A DNA stretch of 64,000 nt, from the NCBI GenBank assembly GCA_963668445.1, contig OY764335.1:310001-374000 (forward strand), given 5' to 3'. Below are positions 44,474-55,918 of this stretch, one piece after another. Position numbers and translations under genes: made by a program. The notes beneath the pieces are model-generated. The model was not told the DNA's origin. It saw only the letters and a program-made list of their open reading frames with translations, and made no database searches. Source of the stretch: Poriferisulfidus sp963668445. Lineage in GTDB: Bacteria; Pseudomonadota; Gammaproteobacteria; Poriferisulfidales; Poriferisulfidaceae. Each line of letters opens with the position of its first letter. Positions within the stretch are counted from its first letter, which is position 1.

Positions 44474-44680
44474 ATGGCCGTTCAGAAAAGTCGCAAGAGC
44501 CGTTCCAAGCGGGACATGCGCCGGTCGCATCATGCGCGCCGCGCCGTTGCCGTTGCGGAAGATCCGGTCACGGGTACGCGGCATCTCCGCCATCACATTG
44601 CGGCGGACGGCTATTACCGGGGCCGGAAGGTATTCGACGTCGCCCAACCGCAGGAAGGGGCGGACGAAGCCGACGCCTGA
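44474..44680 (+). CDS. rpmF: 50S ribosomal protein L32
   Basis: 68 residues: MAVQKSRKSRSKRDMRRSHH is the L32 N-terminus. It is the zinc-free (C-minus) form, without the CxxC pairs. The C-terminus carries about ten extra acidic residues (QEGADEADA). The usual yceD (DUF177) gene is absent immediately upstream. 33 bp before plsX, the standard rpmF-plsX-fabH order. Confidence 0.95.
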   Translation: MAVQKSRKSRSKRDMRRSHHARRAVAVAEDPVTGTRHLRHHIAADGYYRGRKVFDVAQPQEGADEADA

Positions 44681-44712
44681 GCGGGCCTTCCCGTCCGCGG
44701 CGGCTTCCCAGC

Positions 44713-45741
44713 ATGACTGCCCCGGTTACGATTGCGTTGGATGCGATGGGCGGCGATCATGGCGCCGATGTCGTGTTGCCCGCGGCGCTCGCCCGGGTGC
44801 GGGCGGATGCGTCGTTGCGCCTGATTCTGGTCGGCGACGCGTCGCTACTGCAAGATCGGCTCGCGGCGCTCAACCTTCCGGAGCAGGTGCGGCTGCAGCA
44901 CGCCTCGCAGCAGATCGGCATGGCTGATCCGCCGTCGCAGGCCCTGCGCGGCAAGAAGGATTCCTCCATGCGGGTCGGTTTGGAGTTGCTGCGCGATGGC
45001 GTGGCGCAGGCATTCGTCAGTTCCGGGAACACCGGCGCCCTCGTAGCGCTGTCGCACTACCTCGTCGGCATGCTGCCCGGCATCGCGCGCCCCGCCATCC
45101 ACGCCTTGGCGCCATCGCTGCATGGGCATACGCACCTGCTGGATGTGGGCGGCAATGTGGACTGCCAGCCGGAGCGGCTGCTGCAATTCGCGGTCATGGG
45201 ATCGGCTATGGCACGTGCCCTGGATGCGAACGAACGGCCTCGCGTAGGCCTGCTCAACGTGGGTGCCGAGGCGATCAAGGGCAACGTCCAAGTGCGGGAT
45301 GCTGACGATCTGCTGCGCGCCAGCGGCCTGAACTACATCGGCTACGTGGAGGGCGGCGACATCTTCTGCGGCGAGGTGGATGTCGTCGTCTGCGACGGCT
45401 TCATCGGCAATGTGTCCATCAAGTCGTCGGCAGGCGTGGTCCGGCTGTGGCAGACGCGCTTCATGCAGGAGTTCCGGATGTCCGTCTACGGCCGTCTGGC
45501 GCTGCTGGCGGCGGCACCGGTGCTGCGGCGTTTCCGCCGCCGCAATGATTCGCGTCGTTTCAACGGTGCCAACCTGCTCGGCTTGCGCCAAGTCGTCATC
45601 AAGAGCCACGGCTCGGCCGATGCCTACAGTTTTGAACAGGCCATCCTGCGCGCGAAGCACGCCGTGCAGCATGACTTGCCGGCGCGCATTGACCAGCAGT
45701 TGGATGCGCATTTTCCCGATCGTTTGAAGCCCGCGACATGA
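44713..45741 (+). CDS. plsX: Phosphate acyltransferase PlsX
   Basis: 342 residues. ITIALDAMGGDHGADVVLPA start, SSGNTGALVALSHYLVG and NVGAEAIKGN motifs. Makes acyl-phosphate from acyl-ACP for phospholipid synthesis. Overlaps fabH by 4 bases. Confidence 0.96.
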   Translation: MTAPVTIALDAMGGDHGADVVLPAALARVRADASLRLILVGDASLLQDRLAALNLPEQVRLQHASQQIGMADPPSQALRGKKDSSMRVGLELLRDGVAQAFVSSGNTGALVALSHYLVGMLPGIARPAIHALAPSLHGHTHLLDVGGNVDCQPERLLQFAVMGSAMARALDANERPRVGLLNVGAEAIKGNVQVRDADDLLRASGLNYIGYVEGGDIFCGEVDVVVCDGFIGNVSIKSSAGVVRLWQTRFMQEFRMSVYGRLALLAAAPVLRRFRRRNDSRRFNGANLLGLRQVVIKSHGSADAYSFEQAILRAKHAVQHDLPARIDQQLDAHFPDRLKPAT

Positions 45742-46694
45742 CCGTGCTGCATTCCGCCATCACCGGCACCGGTTCGTGCCTTCCGGCGAAGGTCGTGACC
45801 AACCGCGATTTGGAGAAGATGGTGGATACCACCGATCAATGGATCCGCGAGCGCACCGGCATCGTGCAGCGCCACATCGCCGGGCCGGACGAGACCACTA
45901 TGTCCATGGGCGCCGCTGCTGCGCAGCAGGCGCTGGACGCCGCCGGCGTGGCTCCGGACGAGGTCGACCTGATCGTTCTGGCGACCACCACGCCGGACCA
46001 GACCTTTCCGAGCACGGCCTGCCAGGTGCAGAAGCAGCTCGGCATCCGCAATTGCCCGGCGTTCGACGTGCAGGCGGTGTGCAGCGGCTTCATCTACGGC
46101 CTGGACATCGCCGGCCGCTTCATCGCCACCGGCGGCAGCCGCACGGCGCTGGTGATTGGCTCGGAAGTCCTGTCGCGGATCGTCGATTGGAGCGACCGCA
46201 GCACATGCGTGCTGTTCGGCGACGGCGCCGGCGCAGTCGTGCTGCAGGCGAGCGACCGGCCAGGCATCCTGTCGACGCACCTGCATGCGGACGGCCGCCA
46301 TGACCAGCTGCTGCAAGTGCCACCGCAGGCGGTGAACGGTGTCGGCCCGTTCATCGAAATGAAGGGCAACGAAGTCTTCCGGGTTGCCGTGAACACACTG
46401 GGAAGGATCGTGGACGAGACGCTGGCCGCCAACCGGATGGACCGCCACGAAGTGGACTGGCTGGTGCCGCATCAGGCCAACCACCGGATCATCGCCGCCA
46501 CGGCACGGAAGCTCGACTTGCCGCTGGAGCGCGTGGTCGTCACGGTGGACCGGCATGGCAACACCTCCGCCGCCTCGGTGCCGCTGGCACTGGACAGCGC
46601 GGTGCGCGACGGGCGCATCCGGGCGGGCGATGTGCTGATGCTCGAGGCGTTCGGCGGCGGCTTCACATGGGGGTCGGCGCTAATCCGCTATTAG
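45738..46694 (+). CDS. fabH: 3-oxoacyl-ACP synthase III
   Basis: 318 residues. Catalytic triad visible as C115 (VQAVCSGFIYG), H245 (VPHQANHRI) and N275 (DRHGNTSAAS). Starts fatty-acid chains by condensing acetyl-CoA with malonyl-ACP. fabD does not follow; uvrC begins 12 bp on. Confidence 0.96.
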   Translation: MTVLHSAITGTGSCLPAKVVTNRDLEKMVDTTDQWIRERTGIVQRHIAGPDETTMSMGAAAAQQALDAAGVAPDEVDLIVLATTTPDQTFPSTACQVQKQLGIRNCPAFDVQAVCSGFIYGLDIAGRFIATGGSRTALVIGSEVLSRIVDWSDRSTCVLFGDGAGAVVLQASDRPGILSTHLHADGRHDQLLQVPPQAVNGVGPFIEMKGNEVFRVAVNTLGRIVDETLAANRMDRHEVDWLVPHQANHRIIAATARKLDLPLERVVVTVDRHGNTSAASVPLALDSAVRDGRIRAGDVLMLEAFGGGFTWGSALIRY

Positions 46695-46705
46695 GTGGGG
46701 CATGC

Positions 46706-48544
46706 ATGGCCGCCCGTATCGATCCGCCTTTCGAGGCCCGGGAATTCGCCCGAACCCTGACGCATGCGCCCGGCGTGTACCGGATGCTCGGCAAGTCCGG
46801 CGAAGTGCTCTACGTCGGCAAGGCCCGCGACCTTAGGAAGCGCGTTTCCAGTTACTTCCGCCAGAATTCGTTGGGGCCGCGCACGCGCCGCATGCTGGCG
46901 CAGGCCGAACGCATGGACGTCACGGTGACCGCCACCGAAGCCGAAGCACTGCTGCTGGAGAACACTCTGATCAAGCAGCACCATCCGCGCTACAACATCC
47001 TGCTGCGCGACGACAAGAGCTACCCCTACATCTACGCGTCCACCCAGCAGGACTATCCGGGCCTGTCGTTCTACCGCGGCCGCAGGCGCCGCCAGGGCCG
47101 CACTTTCGGACCGTACGCCAGTGTCGGTGCGCTTCGTGAGACCCTGAACACCTTGCAGAAGCTGTTCCGCATCCGGCAATGCTCGGACAGCTTCTTCCGC
47201 AACCGCACCCGCCCGTGCTTGCAGTATCAGATCAAACGATGCACGGCACCGTGCGTCGGCTACATCACGCCGGAGGCCTACCGGGCGGATGTCGATCTGA
47301 CCCTGCGCTTTCTGGAAGGACGCAATGAGGAAGTGCTGCAGGATCTGACAGCGCGGATGGATGCGGCGGCGGCGCGGCTGGCCTATGAGGAAGCAGGCGA
47401 ATGGCGCGACCGCGTGCAGGCCCTGCAGGAAGTTTGCCGGCGCTACCGCACGGGCGTTGGCGACGGCCGCTTCGATGTGGTTGCAGCCGTCTGCGAAGGC
47501 GGGTTGCACTGCGTGCAGGTGAGTACGTTCCGCGGCGGTGCCAGCCGCGGGCACCGCAGCCACTTTCCAGTCGTGGCCGGTGCCGATGTCGCGCCGCCGG
47601 AACTGCTGCGCGGGTTTTTGGGACAGTACTACCTCGACCGGCCGGCACCGCCGGAGATCCTAGTCAACCATCCGGTGCCGGACCGGGAGGCGCTGGAGGA
47701 ATGGCTCGGAGCCAAGGCGCGGGCCCGTGTCGCCCTGCGCGCACGGGTGCGCGGCCGCCGCCGGGCGCAGGTGGAGCTGGCGGAGCGCAACGCCCGGCAG
47801 GCGATTGCGACGCGTCTGCAATCTCGGACAGGCTGGCGCAAGCGGCTGGACGCCTTGGCCGACGCGTTGCTGTTGGATGCCATGCCGACGCGGCTGGAAT
47901 GCTTCGACATCAGCCACACCCGCGGCGAAGCGCCGGTCGCTTCGTGCGTCGTCTTCACGGCCGAGGGGCCGAGCAAGTCCGAATACCGCCGATTCAACAT
48001 CACCGGCATCACGCCGGGCGACGACTGCGCCGCGCTGCGCAGTGCGCTGACGCGCCGCTATGCCCGCATCCGCACCGGCGAATACCCAGCCCCGGACGTG
48101 CTATTCCTCGATGGCGGCAAGGGGCAGATGTACGCCGCCCGCGAAGCATTGGACGCACTGGACGTGCCGCAGGTGGTGCTGGCCGGCGTGGCTAAGGGCG
48201 AAGGCCGCCGCCCCGGGCGCGAGACCGTCTACGCGGAGACGGCGGACGGCGCGTTGCGGCTGCCGGAACATTCCGTGGCGCTGCACTTGATCCAGCAGTT
48301 GCGCGATGAGGCGCATCGCTTCGCCATTGCGGGGCATCGGCGGCGGCGGGCGCGGCAGCGCACGGCCTCGCCTCTGGAGGAGATTCCCGGCATCGGGCCG
48401 CAGCGCCGCCAGAGCCTGCTGCGCTACTTCGGCGGCTGGCAGGGCGTGCGCGCCGCCACCGCCGGCGAACTGGGTCGGGCGCCGGGCATCGGGCCGGCGC
48501 TGGCGCAGGACATCTACGACTGCCTGCACGAGACGGAGGCATAA
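46706..48544 (+). CDS. uvrC: UvrABC excinuclease subunit C
   Basis: 612 residues from ATG 46706. GIY-YIG nuclease (GVYRMLGKSGEVLYVGKARD), UVR motif (about 195-230), UvrC RNase H-like nuclease (ECFDISHTRGE; LFLDGGKGQ) and C-terminal helix-hairpin-helix (EEIPGIGPQRRQSLL; APGIGPALAQDI). Makes both incisions in nucleotide excision repair. Four bases before pgsA. Confidence 0.96.
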   Translation: MAARIDPPFEAREFARTLTHAPGVYRMLGKSGEVLYVGKARDLRKRVSSYFRQNSLGPRTRRMLAQAERMDVTVTATEAEALLLENTLIKQHHPRYNILLRDDKSYPYIYASTQQDYPGLSFYRGRRRRQGRTFGPYASVGALRETLNTLQKLFRIRQCSDSFFRNRTRPCLQYQIKRCTAPCVGYITPEAYRADVDLTLRFLEGRNEEVLQDLTARMDAAAARLAYEEAGEWRDRVQALQEVCRRYRTGVGDGRFDVVAAVCEGGLHCVQVSTFRGGASRGHRSHFPVVAGADVAPPELLRGFLGQYYLDRPAPPEILVNHPVPDREALEEWLGAKARARVALRARVRGRRRAQVELAERNARQAIATRLQSRTGWRKRLDALADALLLDAMPTRLECFDISHTRGEAPVASCVVFTAEGPSKSEYRRFNITGITPGDDCAALRSALTRRYARIRTGEYPAPDVLFLDGGKGQMYAAREALDALDVPQVVLAGVAKGEGRRPGRETVYAETADGALRLPEHSVALHLIQQLRDEAHRFAIAGHRRRRARQRTASPLEEIPGIGPQRRQSLLRYFGGWQGVRAATAGELGRAPGIGPALAQDIYDCLHETEA

Positions 48545-48547
48545 GCG

Positions 48548-49099
48548 ATGATCGAAGCGACCATCCCGAATCTGCTGACGGCCCTGCGCATCGCCCTGAT
48601 CCCGATTTTCGCCGGCGTGTTCTTCATTCCCGGCTGGGGGCATCAGGCAGCGGCGGTCGTCTTCGCATTCGCCAGCCTGACCGATTGGGCGGACGGCTAT
48701 CTGGCGCGGCGCCTGCGCCAGCATTCGGCGTTTGGGAAGTTTCTGGATCCGGTTGCCGACAAGCTGCTGGTGGCGGTGGCACTGGTGCTGTTGGTGGCGC
48801 GCGACGGCAGCCTGTGGCTGGTGGCCCCAGCATGCATCATCATCGGCCGCGAATTGGCGATTTCCGCCCTGCGCGAATGGCTGGCCGGCACCCGCGCCCA
48901 TGCACGGGTGGCGGTGTCGTGGCTCGGCAAGGTCAAGACCGCGCTGCAGCTGCTTTCTCTGCTGCTGCTGCTGTGGGCCGCGCCGGAGGCCGGCGCGACG
49001 CTGTACGGGCTGGGGCTGGGATTGCTGATTATTGCCGCATTGCTCACGCTGGTGTCGATGGCGTACTACCTGCGGCTTGCGGCGCAAGGCCAAGGCTAG
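48548..49099 (+). CDS. pgsA: CDP-diacylglycerol-glycerol-3-phosphate 3-phosphatidyltransferase
   Basis: 183 residues, about four to five membrane helices. The CDP-alcohol phosphotransferase motif appears as DWADGYLARRLRQHSAFGKFLDPVADK (D-G-x2-A-R-x8-G-x3-D-x3-D). Makes phosphatidylglycerol phosphate. uvrC-pgsA adjacency is classical. Confidence 0.95.
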   Translation: MIEATIPNLLTALRIALIPIFAGVFFIPGWGHQAAAVVFAFASLTDWADGYLARRLRQHSAFGKFLDPVADKLLVAVALVLLVARDGSLWLVAPACIIIGRELAISALREWLAGTRAHARVAVSWLGKVKTALQLLSLLLLLWAAPEAGATLYGLGLGLLIIAALLTLVSMAYYLRLAAQGQG

Positions 49100-49177
49100 C
49101 GAGCAGGTATGATACAATGCGCGGCTTCAACCATGTGGGCGCATCGGCGCCGTTCGTTACCGTCTCTTTCGTTCTCC

Positions 49178-49447
49178 ATGTCCCTGTCTGCGCAAGCTAA
49201 AGCCGAAACCGTCCGGAAATACCAGCGCGCGCCCGGCGATGTCGGGTCGCCCGAGGTGCAAGTCGCGTTGCTGACGACGCAGATCGAGCAGCTGACGGCG
49301 CATTTCGAAACCCATCCGAAGGATCGGCATTCCCGCCATGGGCTGATGCGGATGATCCATGCCCGCCGTGGCCTGCTGAAGTATCTGCGGAATCGCGATC
49401 AGGAGCGCTATGCGGCGCTGATCGAAGCCTTGGGCCTGCGCCGCTGA
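49178..49447 (+). CDS. rpsO: 30S ribosomal protein S15
   Basis: 89 residues from ATG 49178. GSPEVQVALLTTQIEQLTAH and DRHSRHGLMRMIHARRGLLKYL are conserved S15 helices that bind 16S rRNA. A TACAAT -10 lies near 49112-49117. In E. coli the leader folds into a pseudoknot bound by S15; whether this 60-base leader does so cannot be told. Followed by pnp after 109 bp. Confidence 0.96.
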   Translation: MSLSAQAKAETVRKYQRAPGDVGSPEVQVALLTTQIEQLTAHFETHPKDRHSRHGLMRMIHARRGLLKYLRNRDQERYAALIEALGLRR

Positions 49448-49556
49448 ACGCGGCCGCCGTCCTGATGCCGCGCGCTGTCATGCGGCCGGTCTGAGCGATT
49501 GCGGGCAAGGCCCTCCCTCTAGTTCTTTCAACGATTATCCAGGATCCAATCTGTTT

Positions 49557-51650
<2,094 letters not shown>

Positions 51651-51755
51651 CTGCGCTGTGCTAATATAGGTGGCGAAGCGGCAGGCGCGATGCGGATTTC
51701 GATGCGATTGCGCCCGGCCTCTGGTTGACATGCCATCCGGCAGGAGGAAACAGCC

Positions 51756-51935
51756 ATGAAAGTAACCTGGGATGAAAACGTCTGCATTCACGCTGGCAAA
51801 TGCGTGAGTGGAGCACCCGAAGTTTTCAAAGTCGAAGACGGACAATTCAAGATCGACGTGACCGCCGCACCCGAAGACAAGGTGCGGGCCGTGGTGGCCG
51901 AATGTCCATCCGGGGCTCTGGAAATTCAAGAATAA
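51756..51935 (+). CDS. Small (59-residue) mono-cluster ferredoxin-like protein
   Basis: Begins MKVTWDENVCIHAGKC and ends VVAECPSGALEIQE. Cysteines at 10, 16 and 48 sit in the C-x5-C...C-P pattern of Fer4_19-type divergent ferredoxins; a fourth ligand position (usually between) is not a cysteine, so a [3Fe-4S] cluster or a cluster with a non-Cys ligand is likely. AGGAGG at 51742-51747 gives a strong ribosome site. First gene of a four-gene redox unit with a GST-like protein, a flavin reductase and a small membrane protein. An AT-rich TAATAT (about 51661) may be the -10. Confidence 0.8.
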   Translation: MKVTWDENVCIHAGKCVSGAPEVFKVEDGQFKIDVTAAPEDKVRAVVAECPSGALEIQE

Positions 51936-51968
51936 CAAACAACCCATACCCGGAGGAAGGGGGCGATT

Positions 51969-52631
51969 ATGATTGGTGACAAGCTCGCAACCGCCATGAA
52001 CCTGTTTGGCCATCCAAGTTGCATCAATACCGCGAAATGCTTGCAGACCGCAGGCGAGAAGGGCGTTGATGTCGAGGCGAACCTGATCCAGGGGCCCGAT
52101 GATGTCCGTTCCATGTCGCCGCTGGGGAGCGCCCCGGTGCTGAAAGACTTGGACAATGTCGTATACGGTACAGGCGCCATCATGTCTTATTTGGACGACA
52201 AGGGCTTCGGCCCGTCGCTGGTGCCGCGCAACGGCGTCATTCGTGCGCAAATGTACCAATGGGCGCATTTGGCGACGGACTACGTGCAGGAACAGGCGGC
52301 AGCGGCCCGCACTGGCGGCGGCGACCGCGAATTGCTGGCGAAGTTGTACGACATGCTGGAAGAGAAGCTGCAGGACCCGCGCAAGCGCGGCGATTTCCTC
52401 TGCGGCGAGTTTTCCTTGGCGGACATCCACTGGAGCGCATGCACGAATATGCTCATGCATTCAGGCGTCTCCGACCTGGTCGATTCGCGCGGCAAGGTTA
52501 AAGGCTGGTGGGATGCGGTCAAATCGCACCCCAGCACCAGCAAGGAGAAGATGACGCCGTACTCCGTGCTTCCGACCAAGGAAGACGTCGATTCCGGCAC
52601 GTTGCGCAACGTGGCAATCAACGTCCTCTGA
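51969..52631 (+). CDS. Glutathione S-transferase-like protein
   Basis: 220 residues. N-terminal thioredoxin-like domain starting MNLFGHPSCINTAKCLQTAG with a cis-Pro in GSAPVLKD and the SxA-type GTGAIMSYLDD, then an all-helical GST C-terminal domain with FLCGEFSLADIHWSAC. Cys in the N-terminal active region (HPSC) suggests a Cys-type or disulfide-related GST. AGGAGG-like ribosome site at about 51953. It is 33 bp after the ferredoxin gene. Confidence 0.82.
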   Translation: MIGDKLATAMNLFGHPSCINTAKCLQTAGEKGVDVEANLIQGPDDVRSMSPLGSAPVLKDLDNVVYGTGAIMSYLDDKGFGPSLVPRNGVIRAQMYQWAHLATDYVQEQAAAARTGGGDRELLAKLYDMLEEKLQDPRKRGDFLCGEFSLADIHWSACTNMLMHSGVSDLVDSRGKVKGWWDAVKSHPSTSKEKMTPYSVLPTKEDVDSGTLRNVAINVL

Positions 52632-52682
52632 GCGTTCGCTTGCGGCCCCGGAAGAGTCTGCAAGGACCGATCGGGCGTCGCC

Positions 52683-53774
52683 ATGCTCTGGGGTCTGCTG
52701 GGCGGCAAGAAAGATCGCCAGGCCCGCATCAACGACGGCGCGGCAACGCTGACCGTCAAGGCCGGGCAGGATCTGCTGACTGCGGCGCTGGAAGCCGGGT
52801 TGGCATGGCCTCATGATTGCCGGCAGGGGAGTTGTAGCACTTGCCAGTGCCGGCTTGCCTCCGGCAAGATTCGCCGGCGCACCGACTTCGGCACCGTACT
52901 GACGCCCGACCAGCTGCGCGACGGCTGGGTGCTGGCCTGCCAGTCCGAATTGCGCAGCGACATCGACATCGAAGTCGAACTGGCTTCCGCCGAGCCGCAG
53001 GCCGCAGTCGCATACTATCAGGGTACCGCCCGCCGGGTTGCCGTCCTGACGCACGATATCATTGAACTGACCGTGCAGGTGCCGGACCTCGTGCGCGTCG
53101 GATTGGCCGGGCAGTATGCGGAACTGAGCTATCCTGGGCTCAAAGTCCCGCGCTCCTATTCGTTTGCCAAGGCACCAGCCAACGAGCAGCCGGACGAGTT
53201 GACGTTCTACATCCGCAAGGTGCCCGGCGGAGAATTTACGGAATGGCTGTTTGAAGCCGACCGCACGGGCACGGAGTTGCATGTGTCGCTGCCGTACGGT
53301 GGATTTCACTACCGCCCGGCGGAAGCGCCGATGATCTGCATTGCCGGCGGTTCGGGCATGAGTGCCATCAAGGCGGTGCTGGAACAGGCGGCGTTGGACC
53401 AGGTGCCGCGCGATGCGCTGTTCCTGTTCGGGGCGCGTACCCAGCAGGACCTGTACGGGCAGGAGGCCATGGACCGAATCCGGGAAGGATGGCATCCCGA
53501 CCATGCGTTCGAATACGTGGCGGTACTGAATCTGGAGCCTGAAGACAGCGATTGGAACGGCCCGCGAGGCTTGGTCACCGACTACCTTAAGGAAGCCTAT
53601 GTGGCTTCGAAGCGGTTCGACATGGCCGCCTGCCAAGGATATCTATGCGGGCCGCCGCCCATGATCGATGCCGCCGTGGACGTGCTGAAGGCCGAAGGCA
53701 TGAGCGGCGAGCAGATCTTCTTCGACAAATTCCTGGATGCCAGTTCCATGCCGGGCGGACGGCCGGGCGGTTGA
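52683..53774 (+). CDS. [2Fe-2S] ferredoxin-FAD-NAD(P)H reductase (MmoC/oxygenase-reductase type)
   Basis: 363 residues. Plant-type ferredoxin domain with ligands C46, C51, C54 and C86 (CRQGSCSTC...C), FAD-binding RSYS at 157-160, NAD(P)-binding IAGGSGMSAIKA and C-terminal YLCGPPPMIDAA. This is the electron-input module for soluble di-iron monooxygenases and related oxygenases, but no oxygenase subunit lies nearby. The preceding gap is 51 bp. An electron route NAD(P)H to FAD to [2Fe-2S] to the small ferredoxin is plausible. Confidence 0.9.
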   Translation: MLWGLLGGKKDRQARINDGAATLTVKAGQDLLTAALEAGLAWPHDCRQGSCSTCQCRLASGKIRRRTDFGTVLTPDQLRDGWVLACQSELRSDIDIEVELASAEPQAAVAYYQGTARRVAVLTHDIIELTVQVPDLVRVGLAGQYAELSYPGLKVPRSYSFAKAPANEQPDELTFYIRKVPGGEFTEWLFEADRTGTELHVSLPYGGFHYRPAEAPMICIAGGSGMSAIKAVLEQAALDQVPRDALFLFGARTQQDLYGQEAMDRIREGWHPDHAFEYVAVLNLEPEDSDWNGPRGLVTDYLKEAYVASKRFDMAACQGYLCGPPPMIDAAVDVLKAEGMSGEQIFFDKFLDASSMPGGRPGG

Positions 53775-53817
53775 TGTTACAATGGCTTTTGCTGACTGAC
53801 TTTATAGGGAGGAAGCG

Positions 53818-54042
53818 ATGCGCTTCAGAGAAGTACTCGGATTGGCCGTCATGGGCGCGTGGGTTGCGCTGGGCGTTTGGGCGATGAACCAATTCGGCTT
53901 TCAACACCACCTGCACGATGCCTTGTGGAGCCTTGGCGCAGCCATCGCCTTGCTGATCATCCTAGTGGTCGGCGTGGCGATTTTCTTCGTTGTTGCCAAG
54001 GAAAGCCCGTGGGTCTGGTTCAATAGCTCTTCCGACGACTGA
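53818..54042 (+). CDS. Small two-span membrane protein of the redox operon
   Basis: 74 residues with two hydrophobic helices (about 6-23 and 37-60), two histidines between them (HHLHDA) and a polar C-terminus. Good GGGAGG ribosome site before ATG 53818. It follows the reductase after 43 bp and probably anchors or docks the redox proteins at the membrane; a haem or quinone link through the His pair is only conjecture. Confidence 0.6.
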   Translation: MRFREVLGLAVMGAWVALGVWAMNQFGFQHHLHDALWSLGAAIALLIILVVGVAIFFVVAKESPWVWFNSSSDD

Positions 54043-54073
54043 CGTCCCGCTTGGCTCGAAGCGGTCGGTGCCT

Positions 54074-54865
54074 ATGGGCGGCCGGCCGCCGCTGGCATCC
54101 GTGCAGGCGATCCCTGCCTTCCAAGACAACTATTTCTGGCTGCTGGCCCGCGACGGCTTCGGCGTCGTGGTGGATCCCGGTGACGCGGCGCCGGTGCAAG
54201 CGGCTCTGGAACGGCAGCAATTGCGCCTGTCCGCTATTCTCATCACCCACCATCATGCCGATCATATCGGCGGCTTGGCCGCATTGCGGGCGGCTTGGCC
54301 GGATGTGCACGTGGCGGGTCCTGACGATTCGCGAATTCCTGCCGACCGCCGAGTTGCGGAAGGCATGCAGGTTGATCTGGAGCGCTGGGGGCTTGGAACC
54401 TTCGATGTGCTGGAGGTGCCAGGGCATACGCGCAGCCATATCGCGTACTACGGCGGCGGCGACCTGTACTGCGGCGACACCTTGTTCGTCTGCGGCTGCG
54501 GCCGGCTGTTCGAAGGCACGCCGCAGCAGATGCATGCCTCGCTGTCCAAGCTGCGGGCGCTTCCGGATGAGACGCGGGTGTTTTGCGCCCATGAATACAC
54601 GTTGGACAATATGGAGTTCGCCTTGTGGGTCGAGCCGGACAACGAAGCCCTGAAAGCCTTCCAAAAGCAGGCGCAGGAGGCTCGGGCTGCACAGATGCCG
54701 ACGGTGCCTTCGACACTGGGCATGGAGAAGCAGTGCAATCCGTTCCTGCGCTTCGACCAGCCGCAGGTCGTGGCGGCGGCGCAACGGCGCTTGGGCCGGA
54801 TAGCATTGGCCGAGCACGAAGTGTTCGGCGAGATCCGCCGCTGGAAGGATACCGAGTTCGATTGA
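54074..54865 (+). CDS. gloB: Hydroxyacylglutathione hydrolase (glyoxalase II)
   Basis: 263 residues from ATG 54074. Metallo-beta-lactamase motif THHHADH (58-64), HTRSHIAYYG, metal-bridging Asp in GDTLFVCGCGRLFEG, and FCAHEYT. Hydrolyses S-lactoylglutathione to lactate and glutathione. The presence of glutathione enzymes here and in the preceding GST suggests glutathione is made by this organism. Confidence 0.95.
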   Translation: MGGRPPLASVQAIPAFQDNYFWLLARDGFGVVVDPGDAAPVQAALERQQLRLSAILITHHHADHIGGLAALRAAWPDVHVAGPDDSRIPADRRVAEGMQVDLERWGLGTFDVLEVPGHTRSHIAYYGGGDLYCGDTLFVCGCGRLFEGTPQQMHASLSKLRALPDETRVFCAHEYTLDNMEFALWVEPDNEALKAFQKQAQEARAAQMPTVPSTLGMEKQCNPFLRFDQPQVVAAAQRRLGRIALAEHEVFGEIRRWKDTEFD

Positions 54866-55464
54866 TAGGGAAGGGGCCCATTGCCGAAACGGCGCGGTGC
54901 CTCCGGCAGTTGTGCGGAGCGGCACGGCTATGGCAGGCTTCGTTCACGCATGGGCGTGCCCCATTGCAGAATCTTGAAGTCCTCCGAATCGCGTGCCATC
55001 GCCACAGGCCTATTCGGCGGGTCTGCGGCAGCCGGCAAGTGCAAAGCCGGGTCAGGATGCAGGCATTCTTGGGCAAGAATATCCTATCTTATTGATTTAT
55101 ATAATTTTACGTGAGAACTCGAAATCGTTCTCTCGGACCGGTCGCCGAAAGGGCGCAAAAAGGTTTGGGTTTTCACAGATTTTTATTTTTTAATCAATGG
55201 CTTGGAGCTGAGGCATTGGGCGAAGGCGATGATTGGAAAATGCATCCGAAATAGTGTCGCATGTATAAGACGATCATGTAGGCTATTGATTTAAAAGGTT
55301 AAAAAATGGTAAGATTTTCAGAACCGTTGTTGCTTCCAATGCGGGGGCATTGGGTATAAAGTACTGTCGGGTCGGGGGTGGCATGGATTGTCATTCGCCG
55401 CAACATCGGCGGGAATCTTAGCAGGCCCTGCCGCCCATGAAACCCACTACTGGAATTTGTTAGA
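54866..55464. other. Long intergenic region, AT-rich centre with an inverted repeat
   Basis: About 600 bases. The left third is GC-rich like the host; 55080-55310 is strongly AT-rich. A perfect dyad GAGAAC-N8-GTTCTC lies at 55113-55132. Short translated fragments in this stretch look protein-like but have no start or continuity, so they are at most decayed remnants. No RNA gene or complete coding sequence is supported. Confidence 0.4.
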
Positions 55465-55902
55465 ATGGAAGCACTTAAGAAGCATAGCGATAATGCCATG
55501 AAATTGCAGAGAGTCGGGTTGCCGCAGGAGCAGGTGGATGCTCTATCGGCACTGACGCATAGCACGGTAGCGGTAGCAGTTCAACCGATGGTGCAGCGTT
55601 TCGACGGTCTGGAGAATTCCATCGAGATGGTGGAGAAGTCGATGGAGGCGCGCTTTGCTGCGGTGGAGAAGTCGATGGAAGTGCGCTTCGAGGCAGCGGA
55701 GGAAGCAAACAAGGCGCGCTTCGCCGAAGTAAGCACGCGCTTGGATGTCATGGCGGAACTGATAGCCGAAAATGGAAGGCAGATAAGCCAGTTGAGGAGT
55801 GAAATCAGGGCCGACCGCAAGCTCTTGATCTTCGCTTCCATGGCCATGTTCAGTGCAGCCATCGCGATGGTCGGTATGGCAGCGCGGCTCTTCGTCCAGT
55901 AG
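55465..55902 (+). CDS. Coiled-coil protein with C-terminal membrane anchor
   Basis: 145 residues. A long amphipathic helical region (about 45-115) contains two near-identical repeats, VEKSMEARFAAVEKSMEVRF, then NGRQISQLRSEIRADRK. It ends in one hydrophobic helix (LLIFASMAMFSAAIAMVGMA, about 118-140). The architecture resembles DUF1640/CCDC90-like coiled-coil tail-anchored proteins. GAATG precedes it with only a weak ribosome site. Function unknown. Confidence 0.65.
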   Translation: MEALKKHSDNAMKLQRVGLPQEQVDALSALTHSTVAVAVQPMVQRFDGLENSIEMVEKSMEARFAAVEKSMEVRFEAAEEANKARFAEVSTRLDVMAELIAENGRQISQLRSEIRADRKLLIFASMAMFSAAIAMVGMAARLFVQ

Positions 55903-55918
55903 TTCCGGTTTCGCCAGC

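Noticed and set aside
54866..55310. Short protein-like fragments in the gloB downstream region
   Set aside because: No start codon with ribosome site and repeated stops; possible decayed gene but not supportable.
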